From: JBKBUF01 sp046290815
GTDB lineage: Bacteria > Bacteroidota > Bacteroidia > Cytophagales > Cytophagaceae
Reading direction: 5' to 3'
NCBI GenBank assembly: GCA_046290815.1
Contig: JBKBUF010000003.1
Span: 133,561 to 197,560, forward strand
Length of the DNA: 64,000 nt
A program made the position numbers and the translations under genes. Below, piece after piece: positions 8,670-17,763 of the stretch. Within the stretch, counting starts at the first letter, position 1, and every line of letters starts with the position of its first letter. The notes under the pieces are model-generated. The model was not told where the DNA came from. It did not search any database and was given only the letters and a program-made list of their open reading frames with translations.

Positions 8670-11600
8670 TTACTGCCAGCCGCCACCTAATGCTTTGTAG
8701 ATATTGATCGCAGCATCGTATTGCTTTCTTTTTATTTCAATAAGTTCAAGTCGTGATTTCAAAGCATTAGTTCTGGTTATTATTACTTCAAGGTATGTTG
8801 CTCTACCGGTCAGGAATAATTCTGACGCTGTTTCAATCGAATTTGTCAAAACTCCCACTTCTGAATTTTTAAGTTCATGTATTCGGTTAAGGTTATTGAT
8901 GTTTGACATCTGATTGTATACTTCCATATATGCATTGATCACAATTTTCTGATAATTGTATAATGCCTCGGATTGTCCCGCGGTAGCAGACTTGAATTGA
9001 GACCGTATCGCACTGGTGTTGAGAAGCGGTGCCGCCAACCCTGCCAGAATATTATATGCAAAGGATTGTGGTGAAATAAGAAAGTCAGGGTTGAATGACT
9101 GATATCCTAAAAATCCTGTGATGTTTAATGAAGGATAAAAGGCTGCTCTTGCTGCTTTTACATTTGCTTTCATTGCAATTAATTCCAACTCCGCCTGTCT
9201 TACATCCGGTCGTTTGGTCAACAGGTCAGAGGGTATTCCTGATTTAATTTCTGCAGGAAGATTTTTATTGAAATTATTTTTATTCCTTTTTATTTCCTGC
9301 GGATACCTTCCTGCGAGAAAGTTTATGTAATTTTCGGTTTCAACAATTCTTTGCATAATATTAACTTCAAGCCCTTGTGTATTGTAAAGTTGGGCCTGAA
9401 ATTGTTTTACAGCTAATTCGTTCGCTCTTCCGGCTTCCTTCTGAAGTTGTATAATGGATAATTCATTTGACTGGAGTGTTATGGTTTCCCTGATGATTTC
9501 AAGTTCCTGATCCAGGGCTAATAGCATATAATAGGAAGAAGCTATTTCAGCTATAAGATTTGAAAGTAACCAGTTTTTTCCTTCAATGCTGGAAAGATAT
9601 CTTGCGGATGCTGCTTTTCTTCTGTTTCTTAATTTTCCCCATACATCTGCTTCCCATGATGTAACAAGCCCTGCAGAATAGTAAGGCAAATGCTCAGGGA
9701 CAATCATGTCCCTTGTGATGTTCGGGGAAAACTGAACATCATAATTTCCTACACCTTCCTGAGTGTACTTTCCATATTTGGTTTGACCTGCAGATGTACC
9801 TATTCCGACAAATGGTAAAGATTGTCCTCTCGCAAACCTTACATTGGCTTTTGCAATATTAATTCTTTGATATGCCATTTGAAGATCCTGGTTCCCCTCG
9901 ACGGCATTGTCTATTAACTGAAGTAATTCGGCGTCTTTAAAAAAAGTTTTCCAATTGATATCAGCTGCATTTATACTATCAGTTTTATTGTTATAGCTTG
10001 AAGGTAATGGTTGGTATAATTCTTTACGCGCATTTTCAGAGACTTTGCAGGAAGAGAAAAGGATCATTCCCGGTATAATTACTAAAATGGAAAAGTATTT
10101 AATTCTCTGAACTATTTTTTTATAGATATGATGGTTTTTTATAGTAACAACTGTAAGTTCAGATACAGTTAGTGTTGCAAAAATATAATATAGGCCCGGT
10201 ATAATTATTATTCCGAAAATGGTACCAAACAGCATTCCCCCAGCTGCGGCTGTTCCAATAGTTCTGTTTCCTATGGCCCCAGCACCGGAAGCTAGCATTA
10301 ACGGAATAAGTCCTGCAATGAAGGCAAATGATGTCATAAGAATAGGCCTCAGTCTGGAAGCAGCACCTTCAATTGCGGCTTCAAGAGGAGTAAGTCCTTC
10401 TTTTCTTTTCTGAATTGCAAATTCAACTATCAGAATCGCATTTTTTCCTAGTAAGCCTATTAGCATAATCAAGGCTACCTGGGCGTAGATGTTGTTTTCC
10501 AGTCCTAACAATAACAAAAGAAAATATGCTCCGAAGATTCCTGTTGGTAATGATAAGATTACCGGTAGAGGAAGTAAGAAACTTTCATACTGAGCAGCAA
10601 GAAGCAGATAAACAAAAATAAGGCATATGATGAAAATATAAATCGCCTGACTTCCGGAAAGTATTTCGTCTCTTGTTATTCCGGACCATTCATAAGTATA
10701 ACCTTTAGGCAGCTTTTCTGCAGCAACCTCCTTTATAGCCTCAATTGCACTTCCGCTACTGTATCCAGGCGATGCTTCTCCGTTGATCATTGCAGCAGTA
10801 TACATGTTGTATCTGGTTAGTTGTTCGGGTCCGTATACTCTGTTAATGGTGGTAAATGCAGAGTACGGCACCATTTCACCTACATTATTTTTTACATATA
10901 ATTTCAGTATGTCTTCCGGCTGTGCACGATATCTGGGGGAAGCTTGTATCATTACTTTGTACATCAGTCCGAACCTGATAAAATTTGTTACATAGTAACT
11001 ACCGACTAGTGCCTGCAGATTATCCATTGCAGCTTCAATGCTTACACCTTTTTGAGCTGCTTTATCATTGTCAACATGGATCAGATATTGAGGGAAACTT
11101 GCGTCAAAGCTTGTAAAAGCCGATTGAATTTCGGGACGTTTATTCAGCGCTTCTAAAAATTCCTTTGTTACGTTTTCCAGATTTTGAAGATTGCCGGAGC
11201 CTGTCCTGTCTTGTATTCTGAACTCAAAGCCACTGGCATTACCATATCCGGGAACAGGAGGAGGAGGGAAATACTGAATACTTGCATCCTTAATATGCTT
11301 TGTTTTTTCCCTTAGTGAATTTATTATTTCATCAACTGTTTCACTTCTTTCTTTCCATGGTTTAAGACTTATAATTCCCATTCCAAATGAAGCTCCTGCA
11401 CCTTCTGTCATAAGACTGTATCCGGCAAGTGTGGAAACTGACTCGACACTTTTGATATCAAAAGATACTTTCTGAATTTCGTCAATAACATCCTCTGTTC
11501 TTTCAAGTGTCGCACCGGACGGGGTTGTTACGTTTACGTAAAATGTTCCCTGATCTTCTGTCGGAATAAAACCTGAGGGTAAAAATGAACTTACTCCCCA

Positions 11601-13265
11601 TGTGCCAATAAAGAAGAATAACAGAATAGCATAAGTGATAAGTCTTCTTGAAATTATCATTTCAATTAACTTCTGATACTTTTGAGAAACCTGAAAATAT
11701 TTTTTGTTAAACAAGTCAAAAAACCTGGTAATCAGAGTTTCTTTTTTCTGCAATCCATGATTGTTTTTCAGCATAATAGCGCAGAGTGCGGGGGTAAGTG
11801 TAAGCGCATTTACACCTGATATGACAATAGATATTGCCATTGTAATAGAAAACTGTCGGTAAAAAACACCTGCAGGACCTGACATAAAGGCTACAGGAAT
11901 GAATACAGCCGACATAACAAGCGTAATAGCCAGAATGGCTCCGCTTATTTCATTCATGGCAGCAATTGTAGCTTCTTTTGGTTTGAGATGCTCAAGTTCC
12001 ATCTTGCTATGCACCGCTTCCACCACTACTATAGCATTATCGATTACGATTCCTATAGCTAAAACAAGAGCGAATAATGTAAGGAGGTTAATAGAGAAAC
12101 CGAATAACTGCATAAAGAAAAATGTACCAATCAAAGAAACAGGTACCGCAAGAGCAGGTATTAAGGTTGATCTGAAATCCTGGAGGAAGATAAAAACAAC
12201 CAGCGCTACTAAGATAAATGCTTCAATAAGAGTTTTGATTACTTCATGAATGGATGCATCTAAAAATCGGGAAACATCATAGCTGATAGTGTAATCAATG
12301 CCATAGGGAAATGTTGTAGCTTTTAACTCTGCCATTTTAAGCTTTACATTTTCTATAACTTCGCTGGCGTTGGATCCAGGCCTTTGTTTCAGAAGTATTG
12401 CGGCAGAAGCTTTTCCATTTTGTTTCGACAAAATGTCATAGGCAAGAGAACCGAACTCAATTTCTGCTATGTCCTTTAGTCGTAATATTTCCCCCTGCGA
12501 TGAAGCCTTGATTACTATGTTTTCATACTGCTCTTTTTGAGTATATTTTCCTGTGTATTTAAGTACATATTGAAGAGATTGAGCTTTCCGCCCGGAACTT
12601 TCTCCGATTTTTCCCGGTGCGGCTTCCACATTTTGACTTCTGAGCGCTTTAATTACATCATCTGCAGAAACCTCATAGATGGTCATGCGGTCAGGTTTTA
12701 ACCATATTCGCATTGAATACTTTCGTTGACCCATCAGGTCAGCAAATCCAACTCCATCTATTCTTTTTAATTCTGAAAGAACATTGATGTCTGCAAAGTT
12801 GTAAATAAATTTTTCATCTATAGTGCTGTCAGTACTTATAAGATTTAAATACATCAGCATAGCATTCACTTCTTTTTCTGTCTGAACTCCCGCTTTAATT
12901 ACCTCCTCAGGTAATTCATCCAGTACAGTAGATACCCGGTTTTGAACATTCACAGCAGCAATATCCGGATCCGTCCCTACCTTAAAGTATATTTGAATGA
13001 TACTGGTACCATCATTTCCTGAAACAGAAGTCATGTAAGTCATTCCGGGCACACCATTAATAGCTCTTTCTAGTGGTGTTACAACTGCTTTGGAACATAC
13101 CTCTGCGTTAGCGCCAGTATACTTGGTTGTTACTGTAACTGCGGGAGGAGCAATATCCGGATACTGAGTTACCGGCAATTGAATCATTGCTAATACACCC
13201 AGCAGAGTAATGATGAGAGATATTACTATCGAAAGAACCGGTCTGTGAATGAATCCAGTGAACAT
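8670..13265 (-). CDS. RND (HAE1) efflux pump fused to a NodT/OprM-type outer-membrane factor
   Basis: 1531 residues in one uninterrupted frame. Residues 1 to about 1040 are a complete AcrB-like proton-driven pump: twelve membrane segments, proton-relay Asp409 followed by Asn410 (AcrB has Asp-Asp), and Lys941 in a GKNAILIVEF motif. After a short basic linker comes a hydrophobic stretch ending LFSSC, with Cys1073 forming a lipobox. Residues 1073-1531 are a full-length TolC-like outer-membrane factor with both repeats, for example LTKRPDVRQAELEL. The lipobox segment would carry the chain from cytoplasm to periplasm. Signal peptidase II could then release a free lipoprotein, or the two parts may stay linked. 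It is 19 bp downstream of the adaptor gene, so all three parts of a tripartite pump are encoded by two genes. Substrate unknown. Confidence 0.93.
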   Translation of the reverse strand: MFTGFIHRPVLSIVISLIITLLGVLAMIQLPVTQYPDIAPPAVTVTTKYTGANAEVCSKAVVTPLERAINGVPGMTYMTSVSGNDGTSIIQIYFKVGTDPDIAAVNVQNRVSTVLDELPEEVIKAGVQTEKEVNAMLMYLNLISTDSTIDEKFIYNFADINVLSELKRIDGVGFADLMGQRKYSMRIWLKPDRMTIYEVSADDVIKALRSQNVEAAPGKIGESSGRKAQSLQYVLKYTGKYTQKEQYENIVIKASSQGEILRLKDIAEIEFGSLAYDILSKQNGKASAAILLKQRPGSNASEVIENVKLKMAELKATTFPYGIDYTISYDVSRFLDASIHEVIKTLIEAFILVALVVFIFLQDFRSTLIPALAVPVSLIGTFFFMQLFGFSINLLTLFALVLAIGIVIDNAIVVVEAVHSKMELEHLKPKEATIAAMNEISGAILAITLVMSAVFIPVAFMSGPAGVFYRQFSITMAISIVISGVNALTLTPALCAIMLKNNHGLQKKETLITRFFDLFNKKYFQVSQKYQKLIEMIISRRLITYAILLFFFIGTWGVSSFLPSGFIPTEDQGTFYVNVTTPSGATLERTEDVIDEIQKVSFDIKSVESVSTLAGYSLMTEGAGASFGMGIISLKPWKERSETVDEIINSLREKTKHIKDASIQYFPPPPVPGYGNASGFEFRIQDRTGSGNLQNLENVTKEFLEALNKRPEIQSAFTSFDASFPQYLIHVDNDKAAQKGVSIEAAMDNLQALVGSYYVTNFIRFGLMYKVMIQASPRYRAQPEDILKLYVKNNVGEMVPYSAFTTINRVYGPEQLTRYNMYTAAMINGEASPGYSSGSAIEAIKEVAAEKLPKGYTYEWSGITRDEILSGSQAIYIFIICLIFVYLLLAAQYESFLLPLPVILSLPTGIFGAYFLLLLLGLENNIYAQVALIMLIGLLGKNAILIVEFAIQKRKEGLTPLEAAIEGAASRLRPILMTSFAFIAGLIPLMLASGAGAIGNRTIGTAAAGGMLFGTIFGIIIIPGLYYIFATLTVSELTVVTIKNHHIYKKIVQRIKYFSILVIIPGMILFSSCKVSENARKELYQPLPSSYNNKTDSINAADINWKTFFKDAELLQLIDNAVEGNQDLQMAYQRINIAKANVRFARGQSLPFVGIGTSAGQTKYGKYTQEGVGNYDVQFSPNITRDMIVPEHLPYYSAGLVTSWEADVWGKLRNRRKAASARYLSSIEGKNWLLSNLIAEIASSYYMLLALDQELEIIRETITLQSNELSIIQLQKEAGRANELAVKQFQAQLYNTQGLEVNIMQRIVETENYINFLAGRYPQEIKRNKNNFNKNLPAEIKSGIPSDLLTKRPDVRQAELELIAMKANVKAARAAFYPSLNITGFLGYQSFNPDFLISPQSFAYNILAGLAAPLLNTSAIRSQFKSATAGQSEALYNYQKIVINAYMEVYNQMSNINNLNRIHELKNSEVGVLTNSIETASELFLTGRATYLEVIITRTNALKSRLELIEIKRKQYDAAINIYKALGGGWQ

Positions 13266-13284
13266 TATATTTTCTTAGGAAAGG

Positions 13285-14403
13285 TTATTGGTTTGAAAGT
13301 TGACGGATTATTTGTCTGAGAGGAATTATTTTAGGTGTAATCTCCTTTCCCGGTTTAAGATCCTGTAGACCTTCATAAACGATTTTATCATTTTCATGCA
13401 GGCCCGACTCAAGTATATATAAATGCGGTATCCTCAGTTTCGGTGTAACTGATTTTATTTGCAGGACATTTTTCTCATCAATTGCGTAGACAAATATTTT
13501 GTCCTGGATTTCAAATGTACTTTTCTGCGGAATTATCAGGGCATGTGTGACTTTTTGTTTAAGTCTGACTTTCCCGCTTGAACCGTGCTTTAATATTTTT
13601 TGTGGATTGGGAAAACGGGCCCTGAAAGCAATACTTCCTGTGACATGGTCTATTTCTCCTTCTATTGTCTCAATAACCCCTTTATCTGTATGGTCAGTAT
13701 TATTGGCCAGGACCAATGTTACCTGATTATTTTTTTCGGATTCTTTTCTGTTCGCCGCAAATTCCAGGTATTCTTTTTCCGATACGTTGAAATATGCAAA
13801 TATTTCATGGTTATCGGAAATGGTTGTTAAAAGCGTGCCTTCATCGATCAAACTTCCGATTTTATTAGGGATTCTGTCTATTATGCCATCAAAAGGTGCT
13901 TTTATTTCTGTAAATGCAAGTTTCAGCATTGCACTTACTTCATGTGATTTTGCCTCCTCGATTTTTGCATTCAAAGCATCATATTTTGATTGAGTCATTT
14001 CCAATTCTGTTTTGGAAACCACATTTTTTTCAACCAATGTTCTTACATTTTGCAACTCAAGCTCAGCTGCCTTTGCTTCAGCGATAGCGCTTTTCAGGTT
14101 TGCCTTTGCTTTTAATAAATCTTCTTTGTATTCCTGGCTACTGATGCTAAATAGAGTTTGGCCTTTTGTAACAGTTTGGCCTTCGTCAACATGAATGGCT
14201 TCAATGTATCCTTTTACCCTTGCTCTTACCTCAACATTTTTTACTGCATGGATGTCTGCAACATATTCTTTGACGAAAAATGTATCTATCAAAATAGGTG
14301 ATGTAACTGTAAACTCATCAGGGTTTGCTTTTTTCTCTTTGTTAAAGCAAGAGCTAATGAGAATTGTAAGAAATAAATATAAAATAAGGTTTTTATTCAC
14401 CAT
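13285..14403 (-). CDS. Efflux RND periplasmic adaptor (membrane fusion) lipoprotein
   Basis: 372 residues with a lipoprotein signal ending LISSC (Cys19). The rest follows the AcrA/MexA order: beta-barrel strand, lipoyl half (VRARVKGYIEAIHVDEGQTV near 60-80), alpha-helical hairpin (about 95-165), second lipoyl half (AFTEIKAPFDGIIDRI near 168-183), then beta-barrel and membrane-proximal domains. The protein would anchor in the inner membrane and bridge pump and outer-membrane factor. It is the first gene of the two-gene efflux operon and its promoter must lie in the 14404-14754 gap. No regulator gene (TetR/AcrR type) is adjacent, so control must be from elsewhere. Confidence 0.92.
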   Translation of the reverse strand: MVNKNLILYLFLTILISSCFNKEKKANPDEFTVTSPILIDTFFVKEYVADIHAVKNVEVRARVKGYIEAIHVDEGQTVTKGQTLFSISSQEYKEDLLKAKANLKSAIAEAKAAELELQNVRTLVEKNVVSKTELEMTQSKYDALNAKIEEAKSHEVSAMLKLAFTEIKAPFDGIIDRIPNKIGSLIDEGTLLTTISDNHEIFAYFNVSEKEYLEFAANRKESEKNNQVTLVLANNTDHTDKGVIETIEGEIDHVTGSIAFRARFPNPQKILKHGSSGKVRLKQKVTHALIIPQKSTFEIQDKIFVYAIDEKNVLQIKSVTPKLRIPHLYILESGLHENDKIVYEGLQDLKPGKEITPKIIPLRQIIRQLSNQ

Positions 14404-14754
14404 ATCAGGGATTAATTAATTGTATTATTTTAATATTTTATCATTCCCGGAAGTACTAATCACAGGTTAATTTATTAGTAAAATTCAATTTTAATTGGGT
14501 TTTAATGTAATAAACCTGTGTAAAAAGTTAAATTTGCTAGGGTTTTTTCAAGATTTGATATAAATATACGAAAATATTTCTATTGGAATAGGTAAATTTT
14601 AATTTAATTTTAATTCTAATTAATGAACGATTAAAATATACTTTTTTGAAGTTTATTTCCCTAAAGATCATTTTTAGGGATTTATTGCACATATTTGTAA
14701 TAAGAAAATTTTTTCCGGGAGAATTGTTTTACCGGATTTCAACCAAAATTTCTA
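14404..14754. promoter_or_regulatory. 351 bp divergent intergenic region with a hairpin
   Basis: Very AT-rich, with no convincing ORF on either strand. It must hold promoters for the efflux operon (minus) and the glycosyltransferase (plus). The only clear structure is CCCTAAA (14659-14665), a 7-base loop, then TTTAGGG (14673-14679). About 10 bp further is a -7-like CATATTTG, so the palindrome would cover the -33 region of the glycosyltransferase promoter. I see no full-consensus promoter on either strand. Confidence 0.4.
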
Positions 14755-15669
14755 ATGACATCACAGAATAAATACCTTGTTTATCAGGCTTTTGGACATA
14801 TTGAAAATATTTATGAGTCTGTCTTTTCAATAATTTCAGTATTTCAAAAGCATTCACCGGAATCAATACAAGTAATTGTTTACACTGACCAGCCAGCTTA
14901 TTTTAATTACATTTTCGGCAGCAGAGTCAAGTGTGAAATTATTAACCAGACGATCATAGAAAATTGGCTGGGGAAAGTACCTTTTATTCATAGAATTAAA
15001 ATTGAAATCCTTAAAGATTTCTGTTCCAAATATTCTGGAATTGTTCTTTATATGGATTCTGATACTTATATATTAAAAGGTTTCGATCAGATTTTTTCTG
15101 ATTTAGAGAAGCCTGGAGTCTTTTATATGCACGAATTTGAAGGTACGCTGGAAGGAAAACCTAACCCGGTAATCAGAAGGGCTTATAATTATACTTCACA
15201 AAATCTGGTAGAAACAGATGAAGGAAGATTTGAAATACCCGGGGAAACTCAAATGTGGAATGCAGGGGTTTTAGGTTTTCGCACTTCCGATAAGGATATT
15301 CTTGAAAAGGTTCTTAAGCTGACAGATTATATTTATCCCCGTTTTATTTCACACATTGTAGAGCAAATGTCATTCTCCTATTATTTTCAGAAAGAAGGAA
15401 TAGTTAAAGGAGCAAATGATGAAGTTTTGCATTATTGGTCTTTTAAAGAATTTCGTCAGATCCTGGTACATTATTTTATTATGTATCCTAATAAAAATTA
15501 CAAGTTTTACTCAAGTACTATGGGCAAAATTCCTTTAGAGAAAATGATGAAAGAGAAGCAGTATTATGAAGGACTTCCTTTTTTCAAAAAAACTGTTAAA
15601 AAAGTAACCGGAAAGAGATGGAAATTACCTAAGTACTCTTTTTCAGCAGGAAATTATGTTGCCAAATGA
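14755..15669 (+). CDS. Glycosyltransferase, family 8-like (GT-A fold)
   Basis: 304 residues, no signal peptide. It has the GT-A arrangement: an N-terminal nucleotide-binding region, then LYMDSDTYIL with the DxD metal motif Asp101-x-Asp103, then an acceptor-side ETQMWNAGVLGF segment near 163-174 typical of GT8-like enzymes. The basic C-terminus, with KKTVKKVTGKRWK, suggests membrane association. It probably transfers a sugar onto a surface polysaccharide or lipopolysaccharide; donor and acceptor cannot be told. It is convergent with, and overlaps by 16 bp, the GT9 gene on the other strand, consistent with a small envelope-glycan pair that is not an operon. Confidence 0.8.
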   Translation: MTSQNKYLVYQAFGHIENIYESVFSIISVFQKHSPESIQVIVYTDQPAYFNYIFGSRVKCEIINQTIIENWLGKVPFIHRIKIEILKDFCSKYSGIVLYMDSDTYILKGFDQIFSDLEKPGVFYMHEFEGTLEGKPNPVIRRAYNYTSQNLVETDEGRFEIPGETQMWNAGVLGFRTSDKDILEKVLKLTDYIYPRFISHIVEQMSFSYYFQKEGIVKGANDEVLHYWSFKEFRQILVHYFIMYPNKNYKFYSSTMGKIPLEKMMKEKQYYEGLPFFKKTVKKVTGKRWKLPKYSFSAGNYVAK

Positions 15670-16682
15670 GTCGCTTTTATTTCCTGATAAACCTCATAAA
15701 GTCTTTTTGCAGAAATATTATTTGCACATTTAAAATGACCTTCAGGGCATTCTTTAAAACCATGGAGGTTGCAGGGTTTGCAATGGAGTTTTTCTTCTGT
15801 TTGTATAACTCTGGAAAACTCAGATAAGGGTCCGAAACCAAATTCAGGTACAGTCGAACAAAATACTGAACAGACTGGCGCATTGGTAGCAGAAGCTAAG
15901 TGAAGCGGGCCGGAATCATTGACATAGTTTAATTCCGCATCTTTAATCAATGCAGCAGATTGTAATAAGCTAAGTTTTCCCGCAAGGTTTGACACGTTGT
16001 TGTTTGAACTTGAATTTTTAATTTCTTCGCAAAGTGAGAAGTCACCAGGACCTCCGATAAGAAAAATTTTTATGTTATCGTTGCTGAGAAAATCTAATAA
16101 CTCAACCCATTTTCCTGCCGGGAATTGTTTAGTAAACCATACTGAAGCAGGAGCAATAGTTATATACCTGGTTTCTTTATATTTTTCGATTTTCTCAAGA
16201 TCAAATGCTGTCGGATAGATTCTGGGAGGAAAGAAACTATTATCTGTGAAAGGTTCAATCAGTTTTAAATTTCTTTTAGTTTCATGCTCTCCATCTTCAC
16301 CTATTACATGTTTTACTTTGTGGTTATAGCAAAAGGAAAAGGGATTTTTGTCGAATCCTGTTTTTGTTTTTGCACCTGACAAGAGCATAAAAATACCCGA
16401 GCTTCCGAAACGGTGCATATTGACTGCCAGGTCATATTTTTCATGACGGATTTTTTTTATAATGGCAATCAGGCTTTTTACTTTCTGCTTTTTATCAAAG
16501 ACAATCAGGTTTCTTATATAGGGATGGTTAACTAGTACCGATTCGTTACCTTTTTTTAAAATAAAATCTATTTCTGCGTCCGGGAAATTATAGTGTAGCT
16601 TTTCAATTAATGGGGTTGCAAGAACAACATCCCCCAGGAAAGCTGTCTGAATCAGTAATATATTTTTTATTGTCTTTTTCAA
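15654..16682 (-). CDS. Glycosyltransferase family 9 (heptosyltransferase-like)
   Basis: 342 residues. The N-terminus ILLIQTAFLGDVVLATPLIEKL is the classic GT9 start (GDVVL motif). The C-terminal half contains ITIAPASVWFTKQFP, where WaaF-like enzymes bind ADP-heptose phosphates, then FLIGGPGD and NDSGPLHLASA. A cysteine cluster near the end (CKPCNLHGFKECPEGHFKC) is frequent in this family. It should add a heptose or related sugar to lipopolysaccharide core on the cytoplasmic face. Its last codons overlap the convergent GT8-like gene by 16 bp. Family assignment is firm; sugar specificity is inferred. Confidence 0.9.
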   Translation of the reverse strand: MKKTIKNILLIQTAFLGDVVLATPLIEKLHYNFPDAEIDFILKKGNESVLVNHPYIRNLIVFDKKQKVKSLIAIIKKIRHEKYDLAVNMHRFGSSGIFMLLSGAKTKTGFDKNPFSFCYNHKVKHVIGEDGEHETKRNLKLIEPFTDNSFFPPRIYPTAFDLEKIEKYKETRYITIAPASVWFTKQFPAGKWVELLDFLSNDNIKIFLIGGPGDFSLCEEIKNSSSNNNVSNLAGKLSLLQSAALIKDAELNYVNDSGPLHLASATNAPVCSVFCSTVPEFGFGPLSEFSRVIQTEEKLHCKPCNLHGFKECPEGHFKCANNISAKRLYEVYQEIKATHLAT

Positions 16683-16796
16683 GAGGAATAATTGTATGGC
16701 AATTTACTATTTTTTAAAACGCTCTCCTAATGGCTTTAATATCCGTAATCAACAAATCAGGGAGAGAGATTGTTATTTTAAAAATGGAGGTTAGAG

Positions 16797-17666
16797 ATGA
16801 GAGCGATCTGGACGGGTGCAATTAGTTTCGGGCTGGTTAATATTCCGGTTAAGTTGTATAGTGCGAGCGGAGATAACAAACTGGATCTGGATATGCTTTC
16901 CAAAGAAGATCTTGCTCCGATCAGGTATGCCAAAATATCAACCTCAACCGGGCAGGAAATTGAATTCAAAGACATTGTAAAGGGCTACGAGATTGAAAAG
17001 GGACAGTATGTTATCCTTGATGATGAAGATTTTAAGAAAGCAAATGCCAGAAAAACCCGAACCATAGAAATTCTGGACTTTGTATTGGAGGAAGAAATTG
17101 ATCCTGTTTACTATGAGAAGCCTTACTATCTGGAACCGGATAAGAATTCAGAAAGGCCATATGCATTATTGCGTGAGGCATTAAGAGACTCCAAAAAAGT
17201 AGGAATTGCCAATTATGTATTGAGAAACAAAGAGCATATAGCTGTGATCAAACCTATGGGTGATGTGATAGTTTTGAATCAGCTAAGGTTTCATGCTGAT
17301 ATTCGAGATTATAATCAACTCAACCTTCCCGGTAAGGATATATTAAAGAAAAATGAAAAGGAAATGGCGTTGAAACTGATTGATCAGCTTACTCAGGAGT
17401 TTAATCCTTCAAGGTTTCAAGATACATATACTGAGGAATTGAAGAGTATTATTGAGGCAAAAGCAAAAGGTAAACCATTTGAGTCGAAAACTACTGCGCC
17501 AGAACCTACTCATGTCAAAGATCTGATGGATACTTTAAAGGCAAGTCTGGAGGCCATGAAGGATAAGAAGCCTGAATCACGTCCTGCAGTGAAAAGCGGA
17601 AAGCAGAAAGCTGAAAGCGGGAAGGCCAGGAGTACTTCCGGAAGGAAGAAAAAGGCTACGGAGTGA
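16797..17666 (+). CDS. ku: Bacterial Ku, non-homologous end-joining protein
   Basis: 289 residues. The opening MRAIWTGAISFGLVNIPVKL is the bacterial Ku signature. The beta-barrel ring domain runs to about 230, including LDFVLEEEIDPVYYEKPYYL. The C-terminal extension (about 245-289) is rich in Lys, Ser and Arg, as in long Ku proteins where the tail binds DNA and stimulates LigD. As a homodimer it threads onto broken DNA ends and recruits LigD, encoded 97 bp downstream. The pair is a complete minimal NHEJ pathway. It is divergent from the GT9 gene with a 114 bp gap. The tail is low complexity, so its exact length may vary between strains. Confidence 0.95.
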   Translation: MRAIWTGAISFGLVNIPVKLYSASGDNKLDLDMLSKEDLAPIRYAKISTSTGQEIEFKDIVKGYEIEKGQYVILDDEDFKKANARKTRTIEILDFVLEEEIDPVYYEKPYYLEPDKNSERPYALLREALRDSKKVGIANYVLRNKEHIAVIKPMGDVIVLNQLRFHADIRDYNQLNLPGKDILKKNEKEMALKLIDQLTQEFNPSRFQDTYTEELKSIIEAKAKGKPFESKTTAPEPTHVKDLMDTLKASLEAMKDKKPESRPAVKSGKQKAESGKARSTSGRKKKATE

Positions 17667-17669
17667 TCG

Positions 17670-17758
17670 TGTTCAGGTGTTAGCGTTTTAAAGTGTTCAG
17701 ATAAAATTTTCTGCGCCCTAACACCTTAACACATGAACGCCTTAACATTTTAACACAA
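17670..17758. repeat. Octad repeats (GTGTTNNN) forming an inverted repeat between ku and ligD
   Basis: Left side, plus strand: GTGTTCAG-GTGTTAGC-GTTTTAAA-GTGTTCAG. Right side, read on the minus strand: GTGTTAAA-ATGTTAAG-GCGTTCAT-GTGTTAAG-GTGTTAGG. All are 8 bp periodic variants, giving a long imperfect palindrome. The same octads recur at 61432-61455. Confidence 0.75.
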
Positions 17759-17763
17759 TTCAT

